This document shows, in pieces, positions 23,370 to 31,448 of a DNA stretch of 44,217 bases (position 1 is its first letter; the number at the start of each line of letters is the position of its first letter). The notes under the pieces are model-generated. The model made no database searches and was not told where the DNA came from. It worked only from the letters and a program-made list of their open reading frames with translations. The translations under genes were made by a program, and so were the position numbers. This stretch comes from Cryptosporangium minutisporangium (lineage in GTDB: Bacteria; Actinomycetota; Actinomycetes; Mycobacteriales; Cryptosporangiaceae), in the NCBI RefSeq assembly GCF_039536245.1, contig NZ_BAAAYN010000093.1:342-44558 (forward strand), given 5' to 3'.

Positions 23370-25372
23370 GCGGTCCTCCCTAAGGGCAGGGTGGCGGTCA
23401 CGGTGACACCGCTCGGTTCGGCCGCGGTGAACTCACATGATCCGCCGAGTTCGCGGGCTCGTTCGGACATCGACCGCAGTCCCAGTCCCTGCTGTCCTCG
23501 GGCGCTCAGGCCGACCCCGTCGTCCGTGACAACCAGCCGGATCGCTCCGGCGCCCGTCCCGAGTTCGACCGCCCCGAGCTCGACCGCACACTGCCGGGCG
23601 TGGGCGTGCCGAGCCACGTTGGTCATCGCCTCCATCGCGATTCGGTACGCGGCGAGGTCGACACCGGCGTCCAGCAGCGGCAGAGGTTCGGCCGCCGAGA
23701 CCGTGACGGTGAGCGAGCCGTCGCTGCGTTCGCTCAACGCGTCGGCGTGCTGACGAAGCGCTTCGAGCAGGCCGACCTCGTCCAGCGGTGTCGGTCGCAG
23801 GTGTGCCACCAGGTCCCGGACATCCTGAAGACACTGGCGCAGCTCGTCCTGCAACTGCGTCAGCAGGCGAGCGGTCTGCGGATCCCGGCCGCCCGGCGAG
23901 CGGCGTACCGCCCCGATGCCGAGGGCTAGGCCGGCCAGTGTCGAACCCAGTCCGTCGTGCAGATCCCGCCGGATGCGGTGTCGTTCCTGGTCGCCGGCTC
24001 GGAGGGCGCGATCGTGCGATCTGCGTAGGTCGTCGGTGAGCCGGGCGGTGTGCACTGCGACGCCGACGTAGGGGAGGAAGTCGCGCAGCAGTTGCTCGTC
24101 GCCGTGATCGAGCGTCCGCTGCCCGGACCGGAGCCCGACGACGAGTCGGCCGACCTGCTGTCCGGTGTGGTGCACGGGCAACGTCACCGAGGTCCCCGCC
24201 GGCTCGCCGTGCGCTGCTGCGGGCAACTCGTCGTCGCCGAGCAGGACGGCCGCGTAGGGCAAACGCAGCGCGATCGTGAGTGTTCGGGCGACGATCGGCA
24301 GGACGTCGGCAGGGCTCAACGCGTCGGACAGCCGGTCGCCGAGCCCGGTGAGCGCCGCATAGGGGTCGCGACGCTGACCGTAGAGGAGCCGGTCGACGGC
24401 GCGCTGTACCAGTGCGCGCGCCGGGTTCAGTCCGGCGGCGACGACGACTGCGGCGATCACCGCCCCGGTTCCCGGGCCGCCCAGACCATGGCCCAGCAGG
24501 CCGACCACGATCGCGAAGACCCCGATGATCAGGCCGGTGAGTGCGGTGTAGACCAGCGTGCGATTGAGTAGCCGGTCGCCGTTGTACAAGCCGTGCCGGA
24601 CGACCGCGACGCCGAGGGCCACCGGGAGGAATGCCACCGCCACCAGGACGATCCAGTTGCTCAGCCCGGCGACGTTGACCACGATCAGCAGTAACAGCGC
24701 GGCGAGGAACCAGGCCAGCCGCCCGCGTTCCTCGCCGACGGCGCGGCGCATCCGTATCGCCACCGACGTCAGCCCGGCGAGTCCGCACCCGGCGCAGACC
24801 AGCAGGCCGGCGGCGGCGACGGCGACCATCGCGCCGTCCGGCACACCGCTCGGGGCCAGTGGGTTGACTAGCGTGGGGAACGAGTCCGCCAGCAGCTGGT
24901 CGGAGAGCGCGAAGGCCAGTGCGGCGACGGCGGTGGCGACCGTCGCGAGATACCCGACGGGACGCCACCGCCGCGACGGCAGCCGTCCGTCCGGGTACAA
25001 CAGCGGGATCGCTCCCGCCAACAGGAGATACGCCGGCCACCAGGCAAAGGACGAGATCCAGGCGGCGAGCCCGCTCAGCGGGAGAGTTCCGTGCTCGGCC
25101 CATTGCTGCCCGGTCAGCGTCACCGTGTTCAGAACTGCTTCGGCGAGGAAGACCCAGCCGAGCAGGTGCGCCGGGTCGGTGCGGAGCACCAGCACCGCGG
25201 CGACCGCGAACCCCACGCCCAGGACGCCGTTGTTCGCCAGGTTCTCCCGGACGAGATCCCCGGCACCGTGCCCGTTCGCCCGCGCGAGCAGCAGGCCGAG
25301 CACGACGGCGCTGACCGTGGCCGCCCCCACGCAGGGGACGGCCGCGGTGACCACGCGAGCCCAGCTCCGCAC
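23366..25372 (-). CDS. Multi-pass sensor histidine kinase
   Basis: This 668-residue NarX/DesK-group kinase has an N-terminal membrane part with about eight hydrophobic segments (residues 8-290), a soluble GAF-like region (about 310-440), the HisKA_3 dimerisation helix with RHRIRRDLHDGLG (phospho-His near 471) and an HATPase domain with NVARHAHARQ, DDGVGL and GLRSMSERAREL. GTG 25372 follows GGGAGGACTA. Its gene overlaps the regulator downstream by 4 nt and follows a membrane-protein gene by 13 nt. The many helices and the lack of an outer sensor domain suggest it senses a membrane or lipid-phase signal (inference). Confidence 0.94.
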   Translation of the reverse strand: MRSWARVVTAAVPCVGAATVSAVVLGLLLARANGHGAGDLVRENLANNGVLGVGFAVAAVLVLRTDPAHLLGWVFLAEAVLNTVTLTGQQWAEHGTLPLSGLAAWISSFAWWPAYLLLAGAIPLLYPDGRLPSRRWRPVGYLATVATAVAALAFALSDQLLADSFPTLVNPLAPSGVPDGAMVAVAAAGLLVCAGCGLAGLTSVAIRMRRAVGEERGRLAWFLAALLLLIVVNVAGLSNWIVLVAVAFLPVALGVAVVRHGLYNGDRLLNRTLVYTALTGLIIGVFAIVVGLLGHGLGGPGTGAVIAAVVVAAGLNPARALVQRAVDRLLYGQRRDPYAALTGLGDRLSDALSPADVLPIVARTLTIALRLPYAAVLLGDDELPAAAHGEPAGTSVTLPVHHTGQQVGRLVVGLRSGQRTLDHGDEQLLRDFLPYVGVAVHTARLTDDLRRSHDRALRAGDQERHRIRRDLHDGLGSTLAGLALGIGAVRRSPGGRDPQTARLLTQLQDELRQCLQDVRDLVAHLRPTPLDEVGLLEALRQHADALSERSDGSLTVTVSAAEPLPLLDAGVDLAAYRIAMEAMTNVARHAHARQCAVELGAVELGTGAGAIRLVVTDDGVGLSARGQQGLGLRSMSERARELGGSCEFTAAEPSGVTVTATLPLGRTA

Positions 25373-25385
25373 TAGTCCTCCCGGG

Positions 25386-26060
25386 TCAGCCGTACTGCGG
25401 CGGCTGCGGGCGTGCCAGCAGGGACCAGGCTATCCAGCTCAAGGCCGCTAGCCAGATGATGTGGACCGGGAACGGCAGCACGCCGAACAGGCCGAAGTCG
25501 GCCAGCACCATGACCACGACGAGCAGCAACGCACCGCGCGGCGCGGTGCCGGCTCGCCACAGCGCGACCGCGAGCAAGAGCAGCCCCAACGGTGCCGAGA
25601 GGAACAGAACGACGACCGGAATCGCACCGACCGACCCGGTGACGGCGTCGTCGATCTTCTGCACCTCAGCGACGCCGAGCCCGCCCTTCAGCGCCACGAT
25701 CTCGACGAGTTCGACGCCTTGCAGCACCGACAGGCCGACGAATCCGCAGAAGGTCATCGTGCCGGCCGTCCAGCCCAGCCGCGGGGCGTTACGCCGGGCC
25801 AGCCCCAACAGGACGAGCGCGGTGACGAGCAGGAACGGCAGCGCGGCGATGCCGAACGCTTTGGACACCTCGAACGGCGTCGAATCGCGGGCCATCGCGG
25901 CGAAGCGCGCGGCCGGGTCGTCGTAAGCGGGCTCGACGACGTCCTCCACCAACTGCAACACCCCGGCTGCCACCAGCGCCGCCGCCGCGGCGATGCGCCG
26001 TCGGTGGGACCACTCCGTTCCGGTGTCGGCCGGCCTCACCCAGGTCGCTGTGCGCTCCAC
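25386..26060 (-). CDS. Multi-pass membrane protein, DUF4386-like
   Basis: This 224-residue protein has about six hydrophobic helices, for example AAAAALVAAGVLQLVEDVV near the start and ALLLVVVMVLADFGLFGVL near the end. Its layout resembles the DUF4386 group of unknown function. GTG 26060 has GGGAGG upstream; the longer frame to 26255 is improbable. It is the first gene of the operon with the sensor kinase, and may modulate the kinase or be involved in what it senses. Confidence 0.75.
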   Translation of the reverse strand: MERTATWVRPADTGTEWSHRRRIAAAAALVAAGVLQLVEDVVEPAYDDPAARFAAMARDSTPFEVSKAFGIAALPFLLVTALVLLGLARRNAPRLGWTAGTMTFCGFVGLSVLQGVELVEIVALKGGLGVAEVQKIDDAVTGSVGAIPVVVLFLSAPLGLLLLAVALWRAGTAPRGALLLVVVMVLADFGLFGVLPFPVHIIWLAALSWIAWSLLARPQPPQYG

Positions 26061-26301
26061 TCGACGCCTCCCGTCGATCGCGGCCGTCACGTTCGGGCCG
26101 TTGGAGCGAGACGATGACGGCGGCGCTGTCCCGGGCACACGGGAGCGGTGTCCCGGCTGTGCCCGGGCGCCTGTTCGGCCGAGTGGGGGAGTGAACCACC
26201 CGCGATCGATGCGTTCGTGGCCGATCGGCCGGGTAGTAGGACTGAGCGCGCACACCGGGATGCGCCGAGTTCCCGGACGACCGCCTGGCCGATTTCCTGG
26301 A

Positions 26302-26332
26302 CTACGGTACCGTAGGTTACGGAAGCGTAACC
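26302..26332. promoter_or_regulatory. Double palindrome upstream of the desaturase
   Basis: CTACGGTACCGTAG (26302-26315) is a perfect 14-bp palindrome. Sharing its last G, GGTTACG-gaag-CGTAACC (26315-26332) is a second inverted repeat with perfect 7-bp arms. The pair ends 20 bp before the desaturase ATG. This layout fits a TetR-family lipid regulator binding as two dimers, but no such gene is in the window. Confidence 0.75.
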
Positions 26333-26352
26333 AGAGTCAAGGAGTTCCCGGT

Positions 26353-27309
26353 ATGACTGACCGCTTGTCGACGACCGGCCTGCTCCTCGAACTCGAACCG
26401 GTCGTGGAGACCAACCTGAACCGGCACCTGGCCACGGCCAAGGAGTGGTTCCCGCACGAGTACGTCCCGTGGAGCCAGGGCACCGACTTCGACGGCGTCC
26501 TCGGGGGTGAGGCCTGGTCGGAGGAGCAGTCCACGCTCTCGGACGTGGCGCGTACCTCGCTCATCGTCAACCTGCTCACCGAGGACAACCTCCCCAGCTA
26601 CCACCACGAGATCGCGCAGATGTTCGGCCGCGACGGTGCGTGGGGCACCTGGGTCCACCGGTGGACCGCCGAGGAGGGCCGTCACGGGATCGCGATCCGT
26701 GACTACTTGCTGACGACCCGAGCCGTCGACCCGATCGCGCTGGAGCGGGCCCGGATGGTGCACATGGGCACCGGCTTCCAGAACGCCTACCTGGACGACA
26801 CGGTGCTGCACGGCATCGCGTACGTGTCGTTCCAGGAGCTGGCCACCCGCGTCTCGCACCGCAACACCGGCCGGATCAGCGCGGACCCGATCTGCGATCA
26901 GTTGCTGGCCCGCGTCGCCGCGGACGAGAACCTGCACATGATCTTCTACCGCAACCTGCTCGGCGCCGCGTTCGAGCTGGCGCCCGACGCGGCGATGCGA
27001 GCCGTCTGCGACGTCGTGAAGACGTTCCAGATGCCTGGGCACAGCATCGAGAACTTCGGTCGCAAGTCGGTCCAGATCGCGATGGCCGGCATCTACGACC
27101 TGCGGATCCACCACGACGAGGTGGTGATTCCGGTGCTGCGCAACCTCAGGGCCCTCGAGGTCACCGGTCTGTCCGACGACGGCGAGAAGGCCCGCGACGA
27201 ACTGGTGGAGTTCCTCGACGAGCTGGACCGCCAGGCAACGCGATTCAGCGAGCGCCGCGACAAAATTGCCGCGAAGAAGGCGGCCCGGTCGGGCAACGGC
27301 GCCGCCTGA
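26353..27309 (+). CDS. Acyl-ACP desaturase (soluble di-iron)
   Basis: This 318-residue enzyme belongs to the stearoyl-ACP desaturase family and would place a double bond in an acyl chain on ACP, using ferredoxin and O2. The di-iron ligands appear in order: Glu in LLTEDNLPSYHHEI, Glu and His in AEEGRHGIAI, and Glu and His in AADENLHMIFY. The C-terminal 40 residues are charged and helical. AAGGAG precedes ATG 26353. It stands alone after a double palindrome, so it is probably repressed by a lipid-sensing regulator. Mycobacterial DesA-type proteins are the closest known kind. Confidence 0.94.
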   Translation: MTDRLSTTGLLLELEPVVETNLNRHLATAKEWFPHEYVPWSQGTDFDGVLGGEAWSEEQSTLSDVARTSLIVNLLTEDNLPSYHHEIAQMFGRDGAWGTWVHRWTAEEGRHGIAIRDYLLTTRAVDPIALERARMVHMGTGFQNAYLDDTVLHGIAYVSFQELATRVSHRNTGRISADPICDQLLARVAADENLHMIFYRNLLGAAFELAPDAAMRAVCDVVKTFQMPGHSIENFGRKSVQIAMAGIYDLRIHHDEVVIPVLRNLRALEVTGLSDDGEKARDELVEFLDELDRQATRFSERRDKIAAKKAARSGNGAA

Positions 27310-27330
27310 CGGCACCCGGGCGCACCCTGG

Positions 27331-28590
27331 CTACTCGGTCGTGGCGCTTGCCCGGTCGGTGTCCGCGCCGTTCTCGGTCTGCCGCGGAGTGGCGTGCCCG
27401 CCGTGCCAGTCGAGCACGAGAAGAGAGGCGTCGTCGGCGAGCACGGGGCCGGCGACGGCGAGCGCCGCGTCGGCCAGCGCACGCGTGACCTCCCTGGGAT
27501 GCAGGTCGGTGAGTTCCGGCAGGCGGGTGGAGAGATCGAGCGCGGCGGTGCGCCGTTCGAGCATGCCGTCGGTGAGCAGCACCAGCCGGTCACGAGGGCG
27601 CAGAGTCAGCTCGGTGGAGCGGTAGCTCTCCCCGGGGATCATTCCGAACGGGCGGTCGACCGGAAGGGTCAAGGCCTCCACGGTTCCGTCCCGGACGAGC
27701 AGCGGCGGAACGTGTCCGGCGTTGACGATCGTCAGGACCGCGGTGCGGAGGTCGAGTCGGGCGACGAGCCCGGTCAAGAATCCGAAGCCCCCGGGAGCGT
27801 TGGTGCTCAAGGCTTGATTGGCTGCGCGGGCCTGATCGGTCAGCGACATGCCTTGCCGACGACTGTTGCGCAGGCTGCCGACTCCCAGAGTGGCCAGTAG
27901 CGCGCTGTTGACTCCGTGGCCCATTGCGTCGGTCATGCTCATGTGCAGCACGTCGCGGGCCAGGCTGTAGTCGAAGGTGTCGCCGCCGATGCTGGCCGCC
28001 GGCTCCAACCACGCGGAGAGCGTGAAGGCGCTCGCTTCGCAGGTGAAGGCGCTGGGGAGCAGGCGCCGCTGGATCTCCGCCGCGAGGCTGAACGGCGTCG
28101 TGCGCTGGCCCCACTCGAACAGGTCGGTGTGCCGCCGCGCGGCGATCACCACGAACGCCAGCACGTGGGCGCCGCGGGAGATGGCGTCCAGAGCTGTGGC
28201 GTCGGGCTGGGTCGGGAGGGTGACCTCGAGCAGTCCGATGGCTTCACCGCGCTCGGTGACCGGCGCGATGGCGACGTAACCTCCCCGCTCCGGACAGATC
28301 TGGATGCGCTGGGTACGGACTGCCAGTTCCTGCGGGCCGCCGTCGAACGGGACGACGGTGGCGAACTCGTCGTCCTGCTGGCGCGTGCCGTCGGGTGTGC
28401 CCATCGGGATCTGAGCGAGCCGGACGAACGCTCTGCCGCTCAGGTCGGCGACGAGGAACGACGCGGACGTGGCCCCCAGGGTTGTCATCAACTGCCTGGT
28501 GACCGCCTCGACGGCGTCGACCGGCGCCGCGCTCTCCACCGCGAAGAGCACCTCCCACAACGCCTTCGCCCCCGCTCCGTCGGTGCTCAC
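27331..28590 (-). CDS. SpoIIE-type PP2C phosphatase with N-terminal sensor region
   Basis: This 419-residue protein has an N-terminal GAF-like sensor region (about 10-160) and a C-terminal PPM phosphatase domain (about 180-400). The metal-binding motifs are intact: GGDTFDY, TDAMGHG, TDGMLE and LADDASLLVLD. Family members dephosphorylate anti-sigma-factor antagonists and so control stress sigma factors in actinomycetes. No partner anti-sigma or antagonist gene is nearby. It is convergent with the desaturase, about 20 bp apart. Confidence 0.93.
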   Translation of the reverse strand: MSTDGAGAKALWEVLFAVESAAPVDAVEAVTRQLMTTLGATSASFLVADLSGRAFVRLAQIPMGTPDGTRQQDDEFATVVPFDGGPQELAVRTQRIQICPERGGYVAIAPVTERGEAIGLLEVTLPTQPDATALDAISRGAHVLAFVVIAARRHTDLFEWGQRTTPFSLAAEIQRRLLPSAFTCEASAFTLSAWLEPAASIGGDTFDYSLARDVLHMSMTDAMGHGVNSALLATLGVGSLRNSRRQGMSLTDQARAANQALSTNAPGGFGFLTGLVARLDLRTAVLTIVNAGHVPPLLVRDGTVEALTLPVDRPFGMIPGESYRSTELTLRPRDRLVLLTDGMLERRTAALDLSTRLPELTDLHPREVTRALADAALAVAGPVLADDASLLVLDWHGGHATPRQTENGADTDRASATTE

Positions 28591-28740
28591 GGCGGTGAGC
28601 TTATGACGTGGGGATGCCCCGCCGCCGGGGAGGACGCTGCTCGGCGCGCGGACGGCGGGATCTCGGACCAGCCGGACAACTAAGGCGTCGTCCGGGGCGG
28701 AGAAAATCTATCGTGGCGGGACTAGACTTTCTGGGACCGA

Positions 28741-29145
28741 GTGACTAACGTTCCTGATGTCGCAAGAGAGAACGCAAAGACGCTGACGACCTGCCCTACC
28801 GAGGCAGTAGCGGGGGCCGGGGATGTGTGACCGGTTCCGGGATGGCAGTGGCTGTACCGCACGAAATGCAGTCCCTCCGGGCGGGGAGACCTACCCGGGA
28901 ATGCGGCAAGTGGAGAAGCCTGGTGTGTGTAGGGAGGCTGCTCCAACCGCGTAGTGCAGCAGGTGAAGTAACGGCAGAAAAGTCGCGAGAGGAAGGAGTT
29001 CGACACCCGTGGGATCTCCCGCTTCGACCGTCTCGACGGGGGAGCGGATACCGCAGTTCGATCGACGCGACTGTCGATAGATGGTGTTCAACTCGTGTTC
29101 CTGGGCCCCGGTGCTACGGCACCGGGGCCCAGACGTGGAGGTGGC
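28741..29145 (+). promoter_or_regulatory. Long hairpin-rich 5' leader of the MerR-like gene
   Basis: About 400 bp before the MerR-like gene carry no protein on either strand that I can support. They contain several predicted stems on the plus strand: GTC-CTCC with GGGGAGAC (28871-28890), AGCCT with AGGCT (28917-28939), CTGCT with AGCAG (28938-28962), CCGCT with AGCGG (about 29020-29047) and ATCGAC with GTCGAT (about 29060-29078). It ends in the strong hairpin annotated separately. It may be a cis-regulatory RNA. The promoter is not clear. Confidence 0.4.
29101..29132 (+). promoter_or_regulatory. Perfect 14-bp hairpin with TACG loop next to the ribosome site
   Basis: CTGGGCCCCGGTGC (29101-29114) and its exact complement (29119-29132) enclose TACG, giving a C(UACG)G tetraloop, one of the most stable RNA loops. 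It ends 4 nt before the Shine-Dalgarno sequence GGAGGTGG (29137-29144) of the MerR-like gene. It may control entry of ribosomes or mark a processing site. No T-run follows, so simple termination is less likely. Confidence 0.75.
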
Positions 29146-29454
29146 ATGGGCCAAAGCCCTGAAGAGCTGTTCGAAGACGACGACTATCCGGCTTACACGA
29201 TGGGCCGCGCCGCGGAGATGCTCGGCACGACGCCGGGATTCCTGCGCAGCCTGGACGAGGCCAAGCTGATCAACCCGCACCGCTCCGCCGGCGGGCATCG
29301 TCGGTATTCGCGGTACCAACTTCGGCTGGCCGCTCGAGCCCGAGAACTCGTTGATCAGGGCACCGCCCTGGATGCCGCCTGCCGCATCATCGTTCTCGAA
29401 GATCAACTCGAAGAAGCGTTGCGACTCAACCGGGCCATGAACTCCAACGACTGA
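29146..29454 (+). CDS. BldC/MerR-like small DNA-binding protein
   Basis: This 102-residue protein has a MerR-type winged helix in residues 14-75: AYTMGRAAEMLGTTPGFLRSL, then INPHRSAGGHRRYSRYQLRLA. A C-terminal helix (LEDQLEEALRLNRAM) probably dimerises. It has no effector domain and no metal cysteines. Proteins almost identical in the DDDYPAYTMGRAAEMLGTT region are widespread in actinomycetes, with no clear role known to me. ATG 29146 has a perfect ribosome site. The unusual leader suggests post-transcriptional control. Confidence 0.9.
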   Translation: MGQSPEELFEDDDYPAYTMGRAAEMLGTTPGFLRSLDEAKLINPHRSAGGHRRYSRYQLRLAARARELVDQGTALDAACRIIVLEDQLEEALRLNRAMNSND

Positions 29455-29503
29455 CGTCTCCGGTGAGCGGCGGACGGGTCGTGGCCGCCGTAGCGACCCG
29501 CGC

Positions 29504-30427
29504 TCACCGGAAGGCCGCCCGCGCGGCATGGTCCTGACAGAGCTGTTCCTCGACACCCGTCCATCCGAAGGTCGCGGCGAGCGCGTCGAACTCGGCCGTG
29601 AGCGTCGTGTCGGCGGTGGTCCGGGTGTCCGTGCTGACGGTGACCTGCAACCCGGCGCGGAGCAGGCGGTCGGCGGGGTGCGCCGTCAGCGTGGGAACGG
29701 CTCGGGTGAGGACGTTCGAGCGGGGACAGAACTCCAGGGCGACCAGGTCGCGCCGCAGCCGGTCCAGGAGCGCGGCGTCGCTGGTGCTGCGCACGCCGTG
29801 CCCGATGCGGCGGGCGCCGAGGACGTCGAGGGCCTCCCACACGCTGGCGGGCCCGGCCGCTTCCCCGGCGTGGATGGTCACCGGCAGGCCGACGCTCTGC
29901 GCGAGGTCGAAGGCCTCCCGGTGCGGAAGGCCGGGAAGTCGTTCATCGCCAGCCAGATCCAGCCCGGCGACGACGTCGCGACGGCGTACGGCGGCATCGG
30001 CGACCGTCATGCTGACCGACGGCTCCTGGTGTCGCAGGCAGCACAACAACAGCCCGGTGCGGACGCCGGTGGCGGCGGCACCGTCGGCGAGGCCCGCCGC
30101 GACCGCGTCGATGGCGTCGTCGATCGTCAGGCCGGCCCGGGTGTGCAGCTGCGGGGCGAATCGGGCCTCGCCGTAGACGACGCCGTCGGCATGCCAGTCG
30201 GCGACGAGTTCCGCGGCGACCCGGCGCAGCGCGTGCGGGGTCTGCAGTACGTCCAACGCGACGTCGATGTAGGACAAGAACGCGTGCAGGCTGCCCACGT
30301 CGGGTGGCGCGTCGGCGAGCGCGCGGACCGACGCGGGCAGCGCGAGCCGCTGCTCGGCGGCGAGAGCGGCGATGGTGTCCGGTCGTACCGAGGCGTCGAG
30401 ATGGCAGTGCAGCTCGTACCGGTTCAC
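29504..30427 (-). CDS. Adenosine deaminase-like amidohydrolase
   Basis: This 307-residue TIM-barrel protein belongs to the adenosine/AMP deaminase family. The zinc motif H7-x-H9 (ELHCHLDAS), the catalytic Glu in IHAGEA, the His in RIGHGV and CPRSNVLT are present. The metal Asp is D267 in VSTDTRT, but the next residue, normally a second Asp that contacts the purine, is Thr268. The protein may therefore deaminate another base or nucleoside. GTG 30427 overlaps the stop of the nucleoside hydrolase gene as GTGA, with GGGGAGG upstream. The pair is probably a purine or pyrimidine salvage unit under the LacI regulator. Confidence 0.88.
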   Translation of the reverse strand: MNRYELHCHLDASVRPDTIAALAAEQRLALPASVRALADAPPDVGSLHAFLSYIDVALDVLQTPHALRRVAAELVADWHADGVVYGEARFAPQLHTRAGLTIDDAIDAVAAGLADGAAATGVRTGLLLCCLRHQEPSVSMTVADAAVRRRDVVAGLDLAGDERLPGLPHREAFDLAQSVGLPVTIHAGEAAGPASVWEALDVLGARRIGHGVRSTSDAALLDRLRRDLVALEFCPRSNVLTRAVPTLTAHPADRLLRAGLQVTVSTDTRTTADTTLTAEFDALAATFGWTGVEEQLCQDHAARAAFR

Positions 30428-31365
30428 GCCGCCTCCCCGCGGCACGCGTTCAGCAGCATGCGCTGGAAACCCTCGGTGTCGACGCGCCGCACGAGACGGA
30501 GGTTGGGCGGTGCGGCGGTGCCGCGGCGGTCGACGAGCAGTTGTCCGCGCGCCTCGCCACCGGTGGCGACGTGCACTCGCGCCTCCTCCGCCTGCTGGAT
30601 CAAGCCAGGTTCGAGGGCCACCGCCATCGCCAGCGGGTCCGGTAGGTCGTAGCCGTCCAGGCCGGTCACCGTGGTCGCGAACGTGTCGACGGCCCGGTTG
30701 ATCCGGTCGGCGAAGAGCGCCAGCGGGGTGCCGAGGGCGCGGAGGCGACGCTGCCGCTCGGGCGTCATGACCGCGTCTCGGCGGGAGGCGTCCCAGCCGA
30801 TCCAGGTGACGGTGTCCGGGGTAGCGGCGTCGCAGACGATCGCGGCCGCCTCCGGATCGGCCCAGACGTTGAACTCGGCGGTGGCCGTGATGTTGCCGCG
30901 TGCGTCGGCCGCACCCGCCATGCAGTAGGTGTGCCGGAACCGGCCCAGCAGGTTCCGGTCGCGCAGGAGCGCTGCGGCGAGGTTGGTCAGCGGGCCGAGC
31001 GTGACGAGGGTGAGGTCGGCTCCGTGGTCACAGGCCAATCGCAGCAGAGCGTCGACGGCGTGTTCGCTGCGGGCGGCGCCGGTGGGCTCGGGCAGCGGAG
31101 CGTCGCTCATCCCGTCGTCGCCGTGGACGTGCTGGGCGGTCTGCGGGGAGCGCAGGAGTGGTCGTTCGCAGCCGGCGTGCACGGGAACCTCGGCGGCACC
31201 GGCGATCTCCAGCGTGAGGAGCGCGTTGCGGGTCGCCTGCGGCAGCGGCACGTTGCCCGCCACCGTGGTGATCGCCTCGATCGTCACGCCGGGCGTGCGA
31301 GCGGCCAACAGCAGCGCGACAGCGTCGTCGGACGCGGTGTCGGTGTCGACGACCAATCGGGTCAC
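30424..31365 (-). CDS. Nucleoside hydrolase (inosine-uridine preferring family)
   Basis: This 313-residue enzyme cleaves the N-glycosidic bond of a ribonucleoside to give ribose and free base. The calcium-binding signature DTDTASDD is at residues 7-14, and EFNVWADPEAA near the middle is the other family block. It starts at GTG 31365, 83 bp from the divergent LacI gene, with the operator between. The downstream deaminase-like gene overlaps it. Together the two suggest uptake and breakdown of nucleosides, but no transporter is seen here. Confidence 0.92.
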   Translation of the reverse strand: MTRLVVDTDTASDDAVALLLAARTPGVTIEAITTVAGNVPLPQATRNALLTLEIAGAAEVPVHAGCERPLLRSPQTAQHVHGDDGMSDAPLPEPTGAARSEHAVDALLRLACDHGADLTLVTLGPLTNLAAALLRDRNLLGRFRHTYCMAGAADARGNITATAEFNVWADPEAAAIVCDAATPDTVTWIGWDASRRDAVMTPERQRRLRALGTPLALFADRINRAVDTFATTVTGLDGYDLPDPLAMAVALEPGLIQQAEEARVHVATGGEARGQLLVDRRGTAAPPNLRLVRRVDTEGFQRMLLNACRGEAA

Positions 31366-31382
31366 GGGCCCGCCTTCCGTTG

Positions 31383-31396
31383 TCTAAACGATTAGA
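31383..31396. promoter_or_regulatory. LacI-family operator candidate
   Basis: TCTAAACGATTAGA has 5-bp inverted arms around ACGA and a central CG, the hallmark of LacI-type sites. It lies between the divergent nucleoside hydrolase and LacI genes and so could control both. Confidence 0.75.
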
Positions 31397-31448
31397 ATGA
31401 TCGTGGCGGGCGTCGCCCGCCCGAGTCAAGAGCGAGGATGACGGGACC

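Noticed and set aside
28826-29100. A group II intron (GTGTG at 28826 resembles an intron 5' end and the stretch is structured)
   Set aside because: No reverse transcriptase frame and no domain V-like 34-nt hairpin was found near the 3' side.
29504-30652. Long plus-strand open frame opposite the deaminase gene (374 codons)
   Set aside because: It is a shadow frame created by GC3 bias; the minus-strand protein has full family motifs.
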